From assembly GCF_041381155.1 (NCBI RefSeq), contig NC_091144.1, forward strand, positions 558,001 to 622,000: a stretch of 64,000 nucleotides of DNA, in the 5' to 3' direction. Shown here piece after piece: positions 14,701 through 28,719 of the stretch (the stretch's first letter is position 1; each line of letters opens with the position of its first letter). The notes under the pieces were generated by a model. It was not told the DNA's origin. It worked only from the letters and a program-made list of their open reading frames with translations, and searched no databases. The translations under genes and the position numbers were made by a program. Origin of the DNA: Argopecten irradians (lineage: Eukaryota; Mollusca; Bivalvia; Pectinida; Pectinidae).

Positions 14701-17700
14701 TAAAAGTGACCACTGTAACATGTACAAACTGATCATTGATGGCCACGATAGATTTAAAAGTGACCACTGTAACATGTACAAACTGATCATTTGATGTACT
14801 CAAACCACTGATAGATTTAAAAGTGACCACTGTAACATGTACAAACTGATCATTGATGGCCACGATAGATTTAAAAGTGACCACTGTAACATGTACAAAC
14901 TGATCATTGATGGCCACGATAGATTTAAAAGTGACCACTGTAACATGTACAAACTGATCATTGATGGCCACGATAGATTTAAAAGTGACCACTGTAACAT
15001 GTACAAACTGATCATTGATGGCCACGATAGATTTAAAAGTGACCACTGTAACATGTACAAAGTGATCATTGATGGCCACGATAGATTTAAAAGTGACCAC
15101 TGTAACATGTACAAACTGATCATTGATGGCCACGATAGATTTAAAAGTGACCACTGTAACGTACAAACTGATCATTGATGGCCACGATAGATTTAAAAGT
15201 GACCACTGTAACATGTACAAACTGATCATTGATGGCCACGATAGATTTAAAAGTGACCACTGTAACATGTACAAACTGATCATTGATGGCCACGATGATT
15301 TAAAGTGACCATGTAACCAAATGACATTGATGATAGATTTAAAAGTGACCACTGTAACATGTACAAACTGATCATTGATGGCCACGATAGATTTAAAAGT
15401 GACCACTGTAACATGTACAAACTGATCATTGATGGCCACGATAGATTTAAAAGTGACCACTGTAACATGTACAAACTGATCATTGATGGCCACGATAGAT
15501 TTAAAAGTGACCACTGTAACATGTACAAACTGATCATTGATGGCCACGATAGATTTAAAAGTGACCACTGTAACATGTACAAACTGATCATTGATGGCCA
15601 CGATAGATTTAAAAGTGACCACTGTAACATGTACAAACTGATCATTGATGGCCACGATAGATTTAAAAGTGACCACTGTAACATGGACAAACTGATCATT
15701 GATGGCCACGATAGATTTAAAAGTGACCACTGTAACATGTACAAACTGATCATTGATGGCCACGATAGATTTAAAAGTGACCACTGTAACATGTACAAAC
15801 TGATCATTGATGGCCACGATAGATTTAAAAGTGACCACTGTAACATGTACAAACTGATCATTGATGGCCACGATAGATTTAAAAGTGACCACTGTAACAT
15901 GTACAAACTGATCATTGATGGCCACGATAGATTTAAAAGTGACCACTGTAACATGTACAAACTGATCATTGATGGCCACGATAGATTTAAAAGTGACCAC
16001 TGTAACATGTACAAACTGATCATTGATGGCCACGATAGATTTAAAAGTGACCACTGTAACATGTACAAACTGATCATTGATGGCCACGATAGATTTAAAA
16101 GTGACCACTGTAACATGTACAAACTGATCATTGATGGCCACGATAGATTTAAAAGTGACCACTGTAACATGTACAAACTGATCATTGATGGCCACGATAG
16201 ATTTAAAAGTGACCACTGTAACATGTACAAACTGATCATTGATGGCCACGATAGATTTAAAAGTGACCACTGTAACATGTACAAACTGATCATTGATGGC
16301 CACGATAGATTTAAAAGTGACCACTGTAACATGTACAAACTGATCATTGATGGCCACGATAGATTTAAAAGTGACCACTGTAACATGTACAAACTGATCA
16401 TTGATGGCCACGATAGATTTAAAAGTGACCACTGTAACATGTACAAACTGATCATTGATGGCCACGATAGATTTAAAAGTGACCACTGTAACATGTACAA
16501 ACTGATCATTGATGGCCACGATAGATTTAAAAGTGACCACTGTAACATGTACAAACTGATCATTGATGGCCACGAGAGATTTAAAAGTGACCACTGTAAC
16601 ATGTACAAACTGATCATTGATGGCCACGATAATTTAAAAGTGACCACTGTAACATGTACAAACTGATCATTGATGCCCACGATAGATTTAAAAGTGACCA
16701 CTGTAACATGGACAAACTGATCATTGATGGCCACGATAGATTTAAAAGTGACCACTGTAACATGTACAAACTGATCATTGATGGCCACGATAGATTTAAA
16801 AGTGACCACTGTAACATGTACAAACTGATCATTGATGGCCACGATAGATTTAAAAGTGACCACTGTAACATGTACAAACTGATCATTGATGCCACGATAG
16901 ATTTAAAAGTGACCACTGTAACATGTACAAACTGATCATTGATGGCCACGATAGATTTAAAAGTGACCACTTGTAACATGTACAAATTGATCATTGATGG
17001 CCACGATAGATTTAAAAGTGACCACTGTAACATGTACAAACTGATCATTGATGGCCACGATAGATTTAAAAGTGACCACTGTAACATGTACAAACTGATC
17101 ATTGATGCCCACGATAATTGTAAAGTGACCACTGTAACATGTACAAACTGATCATTGATGGCCACGATAGATTTAAAAGTGACCACTGTAACATGTACAA
17201 ACTGATCATTGATGGCCACGATAGATTTAAAAGTGACCACTGTAACATGTACAAACTGATCATTGATGCCCACGATAGATTTAAAAGTGACCACTGTAAC
17301 ATGTACAAACTGATCATTGATGGCCACGATAGATTTAAAAGTGACCACTGTAACATGTACAAACTGATCATTGATGGCCACGATAGATTTAAAAGTGACC
17401 ACTGTAACATGTACAAACTGATCATTGATGGCCACGATAGATTGTAAAAGTGACCACTGTAACATGTACAAACTGATCATTGATGGCCACGATAGATTTA
17501 AAAGTGACCACTGTAACATGTACAAACTGATCATTGATGGCCACGATAGATTTAAAAGTGACCACTGTAACATGTACAAACTGATCATTGATGGCCACGA
17601 TAGATTTAAAAGTGACCACTGTAACATGTACAAACTGATCATTGATGGCCACGATAGATTTAAAAGTGACCACTGTAACATGTACAAACTGATCATTGAT

Positions 17701-20630
17701 GGCCACGATAGATTTAAAAGTGACCACTGTAACATGTACAAACTGATCATTGATGGCCACGATAGATTTAAAAAGTGACCACTGTAACATGTACAAACTG
17801 ATCATTGATGGCCACGATAGATTTAAAAGTGACCACTGTAACATGTACAAACTGATCATTGATGGCCACGATAGATTTAAAAGTGACCACTGTAACATGT
17901 ACAAACTGATCATTGATGGCCACGATAGATTTAAAAGTGACCACTGTAACATGTACAAACTGATCATTGATGGCCACGATAGATTTAAAAGTGACCACTG
18001 TAACATGTACAAACTGATCATTGATGGCCACGATAGATTTAAAAGTGACCACTGTAACATGTACAAACTGATCATTGATGGCCACGATAGATTTAAAAGT
18101 GACCACTGTAACATGTACAAACTGATCATTGATGGCCACGATAGATTTAAAAGTGACCACTGTAACATGACAAACTGATCATTGATGGCCACGATAGATT
18201 TAAAAGTGACCACTGTAACATGTACAAACTGATCATTGATGGCCACGATAGATTTAAAAGTGACCACTGTAACATGACAAACTGATCATTGATGGCCACG
18301 ATAGATTTAAAAGTGACCACTGTAACATGTACAAACTGATCATTGATGGCCACGATAGATTTAAAAGTGACCACTGTAACATGTACAAACTGATCATTGA
18401 TGGCCACGATAATTTAAAAGTGACCACTGTAACATGTACAAACTGATCATTGATGCCCACGATAGATTTAAAAGTGACCACTGTAACATGTACAAACTGA
18501 TCATTGATGCCCACGATAGATTTAAAAAGTGACCACTGTAACATGTACAAACTGATCATTGATTGGCCCACGATAGATTGTAAAAGTGACCACTGTAACA
18601 TGTACAAACTGATCATTGATGGCCACGATAGATTTAAAAGTGACCACTGTAAACATGTACAAACTGATCATTGATGCCCACGATAGATTTAAAGTGACCA
18701 CTGTAACATGTACAAACTGATCATTGATGCCACGATAGATTTAAAAGTGACCACTGTAACATGTACAAACTGATCATTGATGGCCACGATAGATTTAAAA
18801 GTGACCACTGTAACATGTACAAACTGATCATTGATGGCCACGATAGATTTAAAAGTGACCACTGTAACACAGACAAACTGATCATTGATGGCCACGATAG
18901 ATTTAAAAGTGATCACTGTAACATGTACAAACTGATCATTGATGCCCACGATAGATTTAAAAGTGACCACTGTAACATGTACAAACTGATCATTGATGGC
19001 CACGATAGATTTAAAGTGACCACTGTAACATGTACAAACTGATCATTGATGGCCACGATAGATTTAAAAGTGACCACTGTAACATGTACAAACTGATCAT
19101 TGATGCCCACGATAGATTTAAAAGTGACCACTGTAACACAGACAAACTGATCATTGATGGCCACGATAGATTTAAAAGTGACCACTGTAACACGTACAAA
19201 CTGATCATTGATGGCCACGATAGATTTTAAAAGTGACCACTGTAACATGTACAAACTGATCATTGATGGCCACGATAGATTTAAAAGTGACCACTGTAAC
19301 ATGTACAAACTGATCATTGATGGCCACGATAGATTTAAAAGTGACCACTGTAACATGTACAAACTGATCATTGATGGCCACGATAGATTTAAAAGTGACC
19401 ACTGTAACATGTACAAACTGATCATTGATGGCCACGATAGATTTAAAAGTGACCACTGTAACATGTACAAACTGATCATTGATGGCCACGATAGATTTTA
19501 AAAGTGACCACTGTAACATTGACAAACTGATCATTGATGGCCACGATAGATTTAAAAGTGACCACTGTAACATGTACAAACTGATCATTGATGGCCACGA
19601 TAGATTTAAAAGTGACCACTGTAAACATGTACAAACTGATCATTGATGCCCACGATAGATTTAAAAGTGACCATTGTAAAACATGTACAAACTGATCATT
19701 GATGCCACGATAATAGTAAAAGTGACCACTGTAACATGTACAAACTGATCATTGATGCCCACGATAGATTTAAAAGTGACCACTGTAACATGTACAAACT
19801 GATCATTGATGCCACGATAGATTGTAAAGTGACCACTGTAACATGTGACAAACTGATCATTGATGGCCACGATAGATTTAAAAGTGACCACTGTAACATG
19901 TACAAACTGATCATTGATGGCCACGATAGATTTAAAAGTGACCAACTGTAACATGTACAAACTGATCATTGATGGCCACGATAGAATTAAAAGTGACCAC
20001 TGTAACATGTACAAACTGATCATTGATGGCCACGATAGATTTAAAGTGACCACTGTAACATGTACAAACTGATCATTGATGGCCACGATAGATTTAAAAG
20101 TGACCACTGTAACATTGACAAACTGATCATTGATGGCCACGATAGATTTAAAAGTGACCACTGTAACATGGACAAACTGATCATTGATGGCCACGATAGA
20201 TTTAAAAGTGACCACTGTAACATGTACAAACTGATCATTGATGGCCACGATAAGATTTAAAAGTGACCGAACTGTAACATGTACAAACTGATCATTGATG
20301 GCCACAATAGATTTAAAAGTGACCACTGTAACACATGTACAAACTGATCATTGATGGCCACGATAGATTTTAAAAAGTGACCACTGTAACAATGTGACAA
20401 ACTGATCTTTAATTGATGGCCACAGAGTACAAACTGATAGATTTAAAAGTGACCACTGTAACAACAAAGATCATTGATGGGTACGATAATTGTAAAAGTG
20501 ACCACTGTAAATGAGCAAACTGATCATTGATGGCCACGATATGATTTAAAAACCGACTGTAACACAGTACAAACTGATCATTGATGGCCCACGATTAACC
20601 ACTGTAAATGTACAAACTCATTGTTAAAAT
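5791..20630. repeat. Tandem array B, 54-bp unit
   Basis: About 270 head-to-tail copies. A clean unit is 15369-15422. Each unit carries the palindromes TGATCA, TTTAAA and TGTACA, plus the motif AGTGACCACTGTAACATG. The core (about 7,900-18,300) is very homogeneous. The edges (5,791-7,800 and 18,400-20,630) carry many one-base indels. Recurrent variants include GATGCCACG (one base short), GATGCCCACG, ACACGGACAAAC, ACACAGACAAAC and GATAATTTAAAAG. Isolated damaged units lie at about 10,730-10,780, 14,785-14,815 and 15,295-15,340. The 54-bp unit equals 18 codons, so one plus-strand frame (MYKLIIDGHDRFKSDHCN per unit) and two minus-strand frames (such as HVTVVTFKSIVAINDQFV) stay open for up to about 1,055 codons. 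These are artefacts of the period, not genes. Confidence 0.97.
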
Positions 20631-21180
20631 TCATTTAAAAGTGACTGGAGAACATACACTGACTGATAGAATTACATGAGAGAAATATACGGATCCTTGG
20701 TGGTCTGGTCGTGGATGAAATACGGCCCCCACTGTAACATTGAAAATACGGATCCTGATGGCCATGGTTCGTAGATTTAAAATGATTACTGTAACAATAA
20801 ACTGATCATTGGTCTGGTAGTAGAATATTACTGGAGTAATGTAAATTGTGCTGATAGACTAGTAAATATTACTGAGAAATGATCCACACGGCCACCTGGT
20901 GGTCTGGTAGTAGAATATATACTGAGAAATGTACCGGCTCCTGGTGGTCTGGTAGTAAATAGATATTATGCCAAGAAATTACCACTGTAAACGTACAAAC
21001 CCTGGTGGTCTGGTAAAAGTGAATAGATGTACAAATGAGAAATATACGGCTCCTGGTGGTCTTAACAACAAAGTAGAATATTACTGACGAAAATGTACCG
21101 ACCTGGTGGTGGTCTGGTACAAAATATTATGGAGAAATATTACGGCCCCCTGGTGGTCTGGATTAATAGAATATTACTGA
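20631..21180. other. Chimeric junction between arrays B and C
   Basis: Fragments of the 54-bp and 44-bp repeats are interleaved at the scale of 10-30 bases. Around 20,735-20,770, C-like AAATACGGCCCC runs into B-like CACTGTAACA, then AAATACGGATCCTG, then TGATGGCCA. Near 20,985-21,010, B-like ACCACTGTAAACGTACAAAC is joined to CCTGGTGGTCTGG. A last B-like piece, CATGTACAAAC, sits inside array C at 22,072-22,082. No gene is visible. It is either genuine patchwork recombination or consensus blending during assembly. Confidence 0.7.
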
Positions 21181-22899
21181 GAGAAATATACGGCCCCTGG
21201 TGGTCTTAGTAGTAGAATATTAATACGGCTCCTGGTGGTCTGGTAGTAGAATATTACTTGAGAAATGTACGGCCCCTGGTGGTCTGGTAGTAGAATATTA
21301 CTGGAGAAATATACGGCCCCTGGTGGTCTGGTAGTAGAATATTACATGAGAAATGTACCGCTCCTGGTGGTCTGGTAGTAGAATATTACTGGAGAAATGT
21401 ACGGCTCCTGGTGGTCTGGTAGTATAATATTACTGGAGAAATATACGGCCCCTGGTGGTCTGGAAGTAGAATATTACTTGAGAAATGTACCGCTCCTGGT
21501 GGTCTGGTAGTAGAATTTATACTGAATTACTGGAGAAATATTACGGCTCCTGGTGGGTCTGGTAGTAGAATATTACAATGAGAAATGTACCGCTCCTGGT
21601 GGTCTGGTAGTATAATATTACTGGAGAAATGTACGGCTCCTGGTGGTCTGGTAGTAGAATATTACTGAGAAATGTACGGCTCCTGGTGGTCTGGTAGTAG
21701 AATATTACTGGAGAAATATACGGCTCCTGGTGGTCTGGTAGTAGAATATTACTGGAGAAATATACGGCTCCTGGTGGTCTGGTAGTAGAATATTACTGGA
21801 GAAATGTACGGCTCCTGGTGGTCTGGTAGTAGAATATTACTGAGAAATATACTGCCCTTGTGGTCTGGTAGTAAAATATTACTGGAGAAATATACGGCTC
21901 CTGGTGGTCTGGTGGTAGTAGAATATTACTGAGAAATATACGGCCCCTGGTGGTCTGGTAGTAGAATATTATTTGAGAAATATACGGCCCCTGGTGGTCT
22001 GGTAGTAGAATATTACTGAGAAATATACGGCCCCTGGTGGTCTGGTATAGAATAGATTATGGAGAAATATACATGTACAAACCCCTGGTGGTCTGGTAGT
22101 AGAATATTACTGAGAAATATACGGCCCCTGGTGGTCTGGTAGTAGAATATTACTGGAGAAATGTACCGCTCCTGGTGGTCTGGTAGTAGAATATTACTGG
22201 AGAAATATACGGCTCCTGGTGGTCTGGTAGTAGAATATTACTGGAGAAATATACGGCTCCTGGTGGTCTGGTAGTAGAATATTACTTGAGAAATATACGG
22301 CTCCTGGTGGTCTGGTAGTAGAATATTACTGGAGAAATATACGGCTCCTGGTGGTCTGGTAGTAGAATATTACTGGAGAAATATACGGCTCCTGGTGGTC
22401 TGGTAGTAGAATATTACTGAGAAATATACGGCCCCTGGTGGTCTGGTAGTAGAATATTACTGAGAAATATACGGCCCCTGGTGGTCTGGTAGTAGAATAT
22501 TACTGGAGAAATATACGGCTCCTGGTGGTCTGGTAGTAGAATATTACTGGAGAAATGTACGGCTCCTGGTGGTCTGGTAGTAGAATATTACTGGAGAAAT
22601 ATACGGCTCCTGGTGGTCTGGTAGTAGAATATTACTGAGAAATATACGGCCCCTGGTGGTCTGGTAGTAGAATATTACTGAGAAATATACTGCCCCTTGT
22701 GGTCTGGTAGTTAAATATTACTGAGAAATATACGGCCCCTGGTGGTCTGGTAGTAGAATATTACTGGAGACGGCCCCTGCTGGTGGTCTGATAGTAGTTT
22801 ATAGAATATTACTGAGAAAATATATACGGCCCTGGTGGTCTGGTAGTAGAATATTACTGGAGAAATGTACGGCTCCTGGTGGTCTGGTAGTAGAATATT

Positions 22900-25800
22900 A
22901 TGAGAAATATTCCTGGTGGAGTAGAAATATATGGAGAAATGTACGGCTCCTGGTGGTCTGGTAGTAGAATATTACATGAGAAATGTACGCTCCTGGTGGT
23001 GGTCTGGTAGTAGAATATTACTGAGAAATATACGGACTCCTGGTGGTCTGGATAGTTGGATTATTGCATGATAATATGTACCGCTCCTGGTGGGTCTGGG
23101 TAGTTAATATGACTGGAGTTATAAACTGGATCTGTTGGTCTGATAGTATATATTATTACTTGAGATATAGTAACCGGACCTTGGTGGTTCTGGTAGTATA
23201 TATATTACGTGGTGAAATTTACATGGCCCCTGGTGGTCTGGGTAGTAGAATATTATCATGAGTAATATCCCGGCCCCTGGAGGATATGGCTAGTAGAATA
23301 TATATTATCTGGAGAAATATACTGCTCCATGAGGTCTAGTAGCTAAATTATTACGGAGTTATATTCGGCCCATGGTGTCTTGGTGTATTATTATTACTTG
23401 AGAATTGTACGGATCCCGGTGTGATCCTGGTAGTAGGATATTTTCTTGATAAATATAAAGTGACCCCTGGTGGTCTGGGTAATAGAATATTATTTGAGAA
23501 ATGTACCGCCCCTGGTGGTCTGGTAGTTATACATCTATTACTGGAGGGATATACATATACGGCGCCTGGTTGTCTTGTTTGTACGAATGTTTCTGTAAGA
23601 AATATACGGACCCTGGTTGTATCGGTAATAGAATATTACTTGAGAAATATACGGAGCTTCTTAGTGATCTCGACTACAGAATATTATGGAGAATTGTTAC
23701 GGCTCTGGTGGTCTATGAAGTAGAATATTATGGGGAAATATGCGGCGCCTGGGTGGTATGGTTAGTAGAATGTTACTGGAGGATATATACAGCCCCTTGT
23801 CGTTCTGATAGTAAAATTACTGGAGAAATACACGGCCCACTAGTGGACTGGTAGTACAATGTAGAAATATAACTGAAGAAAATTTACGGCCCTGGTAGCT
23901 GGTATAGATTTATTATTTGGAGAAAATACGGATGCTGTGGTCCTTGTAGTAGATATTTACTAAAAATATACCTGCTCCCTGTTGGTTCTGGGTAATATAA
24001 TATTACTTGAAGAAATGTACGCGTTCATGGTGGTGTCTGGTCGTAAAAGTATGAACTGTTTGAAATATACAGCTCCTGGTGGTCCTTATAGTAGAATTTT
24101 ACGTGAGAACAGTAACCGCTCCCTGTGTGGGGTTCGCTGGTAGTATATTAGTACTGGAGAAATATGTACTGCTCCTGGTGGTCTGGTAGTGAAATATTAA
24201 AGAGGAAATATACAGCTCCTGGTGGTCTGGTAGTAGAATATTACATGAGAAGAATGTAGCCGCTCCTGCGTGGTCTGGTAGTATTAATTTTACTTGGAGA
24301 AATTAAACGGCTCCCTGGTGGTCTGGTAGTTAGAATATTACGATGGAGAAATATACGGTCACACTGGTGTCTGGTTATTTAGAATATTTACATGATGAAA
24401 TGTTACCGCTACCTGATAGGTCTGGTAGTAGAATATTACTGAGAAGAAATATACGGCTCCTGGTCGGTCTGGTAGTATAATATTACTGAGAAATATACGG
24501 CTCCTGAGTGGTCTGGTAGTAGAATATTTACTGGAGAAATATACGGCTCCTGGTGGTCTGGTAGTAGGATAATTACATGGAAATATAACTGGCTCCTGGT
24601 TGTCTGGTATTAGAATTATTACTGGAGAAATGTAACCGCTCTTCCTGGTGGTCTGGTAGTATAATATTACTGGAGAATATTATACGGTCCTGGTGGTACG
24701 GTAGTAGATATTGATATGAGAAATATACTGCTCCCCCTGGTGGTCTGCTAGTAGATTATTACTTGTGAATTGTACGGCGCCTGGTGGTCTGGTAGTAGAA
24801 TATTTACTGGAGAAATATACGGCTCCTGGTGGTCTGGTAGTAGGGAATATTACTGGGAGAAATATACGGCCCCTGGTGTTCCTATTAGAATTTACTTGAG
24901 ATTATACCGCTCCTGGGAGGTGGTAGTATAATATTACTGAGAGAAATATTCGGCATCTGGTGGGTCTGGTAGTAGAATATTAATGAGAAATATACGGCCC
25001 CTGGTGGTCTGCTTGTAGGATATTATGGAGAATATATTACTGGAGAAATATTATGGAGCCCGGCCATGGTGGTCCTAGGTCGTAGAATATTTCTAGGAAA
25101 AATATACGGTTCCTGGAGGTCTGGTAGTAGAATATTATGAGAAAATATTACGGCCCCTGGTTTGGTCTGGTAGGTATAGAATATTACTGAGAGAAATATA
25201 CAGGCCCCTGCTGGTGATCTGGTAGTAGAAAATATTACTGAGAAATAATGCCCGCTCCTGGTGGTCTGGTTAGTAGTATAATTATTGGAGAAAATATACC
25301 GTCTGCTTTACTGGTGGTCTGGAAGAGAATATTACTGAGAAATATAACGGCCCCTGTTGGTACTGCGTAGTAGAATATTACTTGAGAAATATATACGGCT
25401 CCTGGTGGATCTGGTACGTAAATATTACTGAGAAATTAACTGGTAGTAATATTACTGGAGAAATGGCTCCTGGTGGTCTGGTAGTAGAATATTACTGGAG
25501 AAATATACGGCTCCTGGTGGTCTAGTAGTAGAATATTACTGGAGAAATGGTGAACTGGTCATGCCTGGAGAAATGTACGGCTCCTGTGCGTCTGGTAGTT
25601 TAAATATTTACTGGGGAAATATAAGCCCCTGGAGTCTGGTATAAATATTACTGGTGAAATATAACTGGCTCCTGGTGGTCTGTAGTAGTAGAATATTAGT
25701 GGTTGGGTGAGATATTATGAGAAATATACGGACCCCCTGGAAAAATATCGGTCTGGTAGTAGAATATTACTGAAATGACGGCCCAAATATACTGAGAAAT

Positions 25801-27740
25801 AAACGGCCCCCTGGTGGTCTGGTAGTAGAATAATTTATAAATGTACCGCTCCTGGTGGTTTGGGTAGTAGATATTTCTGGTGAAATGTACACGTCCTGGT
25901 CGGTTGGGTAGTATAATATACTGGAGAAATATACGGCCCCTGGTGGTCTGGAAAGTAGCAATATTACTTGAGAAATGTACGCCTCCTGGTGGTCTGGTAA
26001 GTCGACTATACTGGAAAAATATTACTGTAGTATAATTTAACTGGAGAAATAACGGACTCTTGGTGGTCTGTGTAGTAGAATATTACATGAGAAATGAACG
26101 ATTCCAGTGGTGGTCTTGTAGTTTAATATTATACTGGAGAAATGTTACGGCTCCTGGTGGTATGGTCAGCTACGTAGTAGATACGGCCCCTGGAGGTCTG
26201 GTATAGAATTTTACTGGAGAAATATACCCTGCTCCTTGTGGTCTGGTAGTAAAAATATTACTGGAAGATATACATATACGGCCCCTAAGGTGGTCTGGTA
26301 GCTATAATATTACTTGAGAGAAATATACGGCTCCCGGTGATCTGGGTAGTAGTAATATACTTGAGTAAATATACGGCTCCTGGTGGTCTGTAGTAGAATT
26401 TTACTGGAGAAATGTTACGGCTCCTGGAGGTCTGGTAGTTAGAATATTACCGGAGAAATGATTACATGCTACGGCCCAAGGTGGTCTTGTAGTAGAATAA
26501 TTACTCGGAGAAATATACGGCTCCTGGTGCGTCTGGTCAGTAGAATATTACTGGGAAGAATATGTACTGGGGCTTCTGGTGGTCTGGTATGTAGAATGTT
26601 ACTGGAGAAATATACGGCTCCTGGTGTATCTGGTTGTAGTAAAATATTACTGGAGAAATATGCAGCTGCTGGTGGTCTGGTTAGTAGAATGGTTACTGAG
26701 AGAAATATACAGCCCCCTAGTGGTTTCTGGTAGTAGAATATTACTGGAGAAATAAACAGCCCCTGGTGGTGGTAGTAAATGTAGAATATAACTGAAGAAA
26801 TAATACGGCCCCCTGGTGGTCTGGTAATATAGAATATTATTGAGAGCCTAGGGTCTGAATATGGAGAAAGACACGGCCCCTGGTGGTTCTGGTAGTAGAA
26901 TATTTACTGAGAAATATACTTGCCCCTTGTGGTCTGGTAATAGAAAATATTACTACTGGAGAAATGTAACGGCTCCTGGTGTGGTCTTGTAGTAGAATAT
27001 CCCTGAGGATGAAAATATACCGCCTCCTGGTGGTCTAGTAGTAGAATTTTACTGGAGAAATGTACCGCTCCTTGTGGTCTGGTAGTATAATATTACTGGA
27101 GAAATGTACAGCTCCTGGTGGTCTGGTAGTAGAATATTAAAAGAGAAATGTACTGCTCCTGGTGGTCTGGTAGTAGAATATTACATGAGAAATGTACCGC
27201 TCCTGGTGGTCTGGTAGTATAATATTAATGTGGAACAATATTACGGGTCTCCTGGTGGTCTGGTAGTAGAATATTACTCTAGGAGTAAAATATACGGCTG
27301 CTGTGGTGGTCTGGTAGTATTATTATTACTGGTGAAGGTAGATTATTACGGGCTCCTGGTGGTCTGGTAGTAGAATATTCCATGGAGAAATGTACCGTCT
27401 CCTGGTTGTCTGGTAGTATAATATTTATCTGGAAGAAATGTACGGCTCCTCGTGGTTCTGGTATGAGTAGAATATTACAAGAAAAATGTAACGGCTCACT
27501 TGTGGTCTGGTAGTATAAATAATTACAAGGAGAAGTGTACGGCTACTGGTGGTCCGGTGGTAGTATAATGCTACTAGAGAACGTATACAGGCTCCTGGGT
27601 AGTACTGGTAGTTTGAAATATTACATGTGAAATGTACCGCTCTTGGTGGTCTGGTAGTCATAATATTACTGGAGATGAAATAAACGGCTCCTGGTGGTCT
27701 GGTAGTAGAATATTACTTGAGAAAAATATACGGCTCCTGG
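22900..27740. repeat. Noisy sub-zone of array C
   Basis: The 44-bp periodicity persists, but nearly every unit carries single-base insertions, deletions or short disruptions, in contrast to near-identical copies on both sides. Rare module markers survive under the noise. A block with GAATGTTACTGGAG, CAGCCCCTTG and GTAGTACAATGTAG at 23,765-23,870 matches a clean block at about 31,055-31,160. The AGAATATTAAAAGAG block at about 27,130 matches clean copies near 29,815 and 31,460. The divergence is dominated by indels, which fits poor consensus quality but could also be an older set of copies. Confidence 0.75.
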
Positions 27741-28719
27741 TGGTCTGGTAGATAGAATATTACATGAGAAATATACGGCCCCTGGTGGTCTGGTAGTACA
27801 TAGAATATTACTGGAGATAAATATACGGCTCCTGGTAGTCTGGTATTAGAATATTACATGAGAAATGTACCGCTCCTGGAGGTCTGGTAGTATAATATTA
27901 CTGGAGAAATATACGGCTCCTGGTGGTCTGGTAGTAGAATATTACATGAGAAATATACCGCTCCTGGTGGTCTGCTAGTATGATATTACTGGAGAAATAT
28001 ACGGCCCCTGGTGGTCTGGTAGTAGAATATTACTGGAGAAATATACGGCCCCTGGTGGTCTGGTAGTAGAATATTATTTGAGAAATATACGGCCCCTGGT
28101 GGTCTGGTAGTAGAATATTACTGGAGAAATATACGGCCCCTGGTTGTCTGGTAGTAGAATATTACTGGAGAAATACACGGCCACTGCTAGCTGGTGGTCT
28201 GGTAGTAGAATATTACTGAAGAAATATGCGGCCCCTGGTGGTCTGGTAATAGAATATTATTGGAGAAATATATGGCCCCTGTTGGACTGGTAGTAGAATA
28301 TTACTGAGAAATATACTGCCCCTTGTGGTCTGGTAGTTAAATATTACTGAAAAACATACAGCCCCTGGTGGTCTAGTAGTAGAATATTACTGGAGAAATA
28401 TACGGCCTCCTGGTGGTCTGGTAGTAGAATATTACTGGAGAAATATACGGCTCCTGGTGGTCTAGTAGTAAAATATTACCGGAGAAATGTACGGCACAGC
28501 CCCTGGTGGTCTTGTAGTAGAATATTTCTGGAGAAATATACGGCTCCTGGTGGTCTGGTAGTAGAATATTACTGGAGAAATGTACCGCTCCTGGTGGTCT
28601 GGTAGTATAATATTACTGGAGAAATATACGGCTCCTGGTGGTCTGGTAGTAGAATATTGCATGAGAAATGTACCGCTCCTGGTGGTCTGGTAGTAGAATA
28701 TTACTGGAGAAATGTACGG

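Noticed and set aside
13460-16627. A frame of about 1,055 codons on the minus strand of array B, and dozens of similar frames
   Set aside because: They follow from a 54-bp unit with no stop in three frames. They overlap on both strands and show no non-repeat domain, signal or start context.
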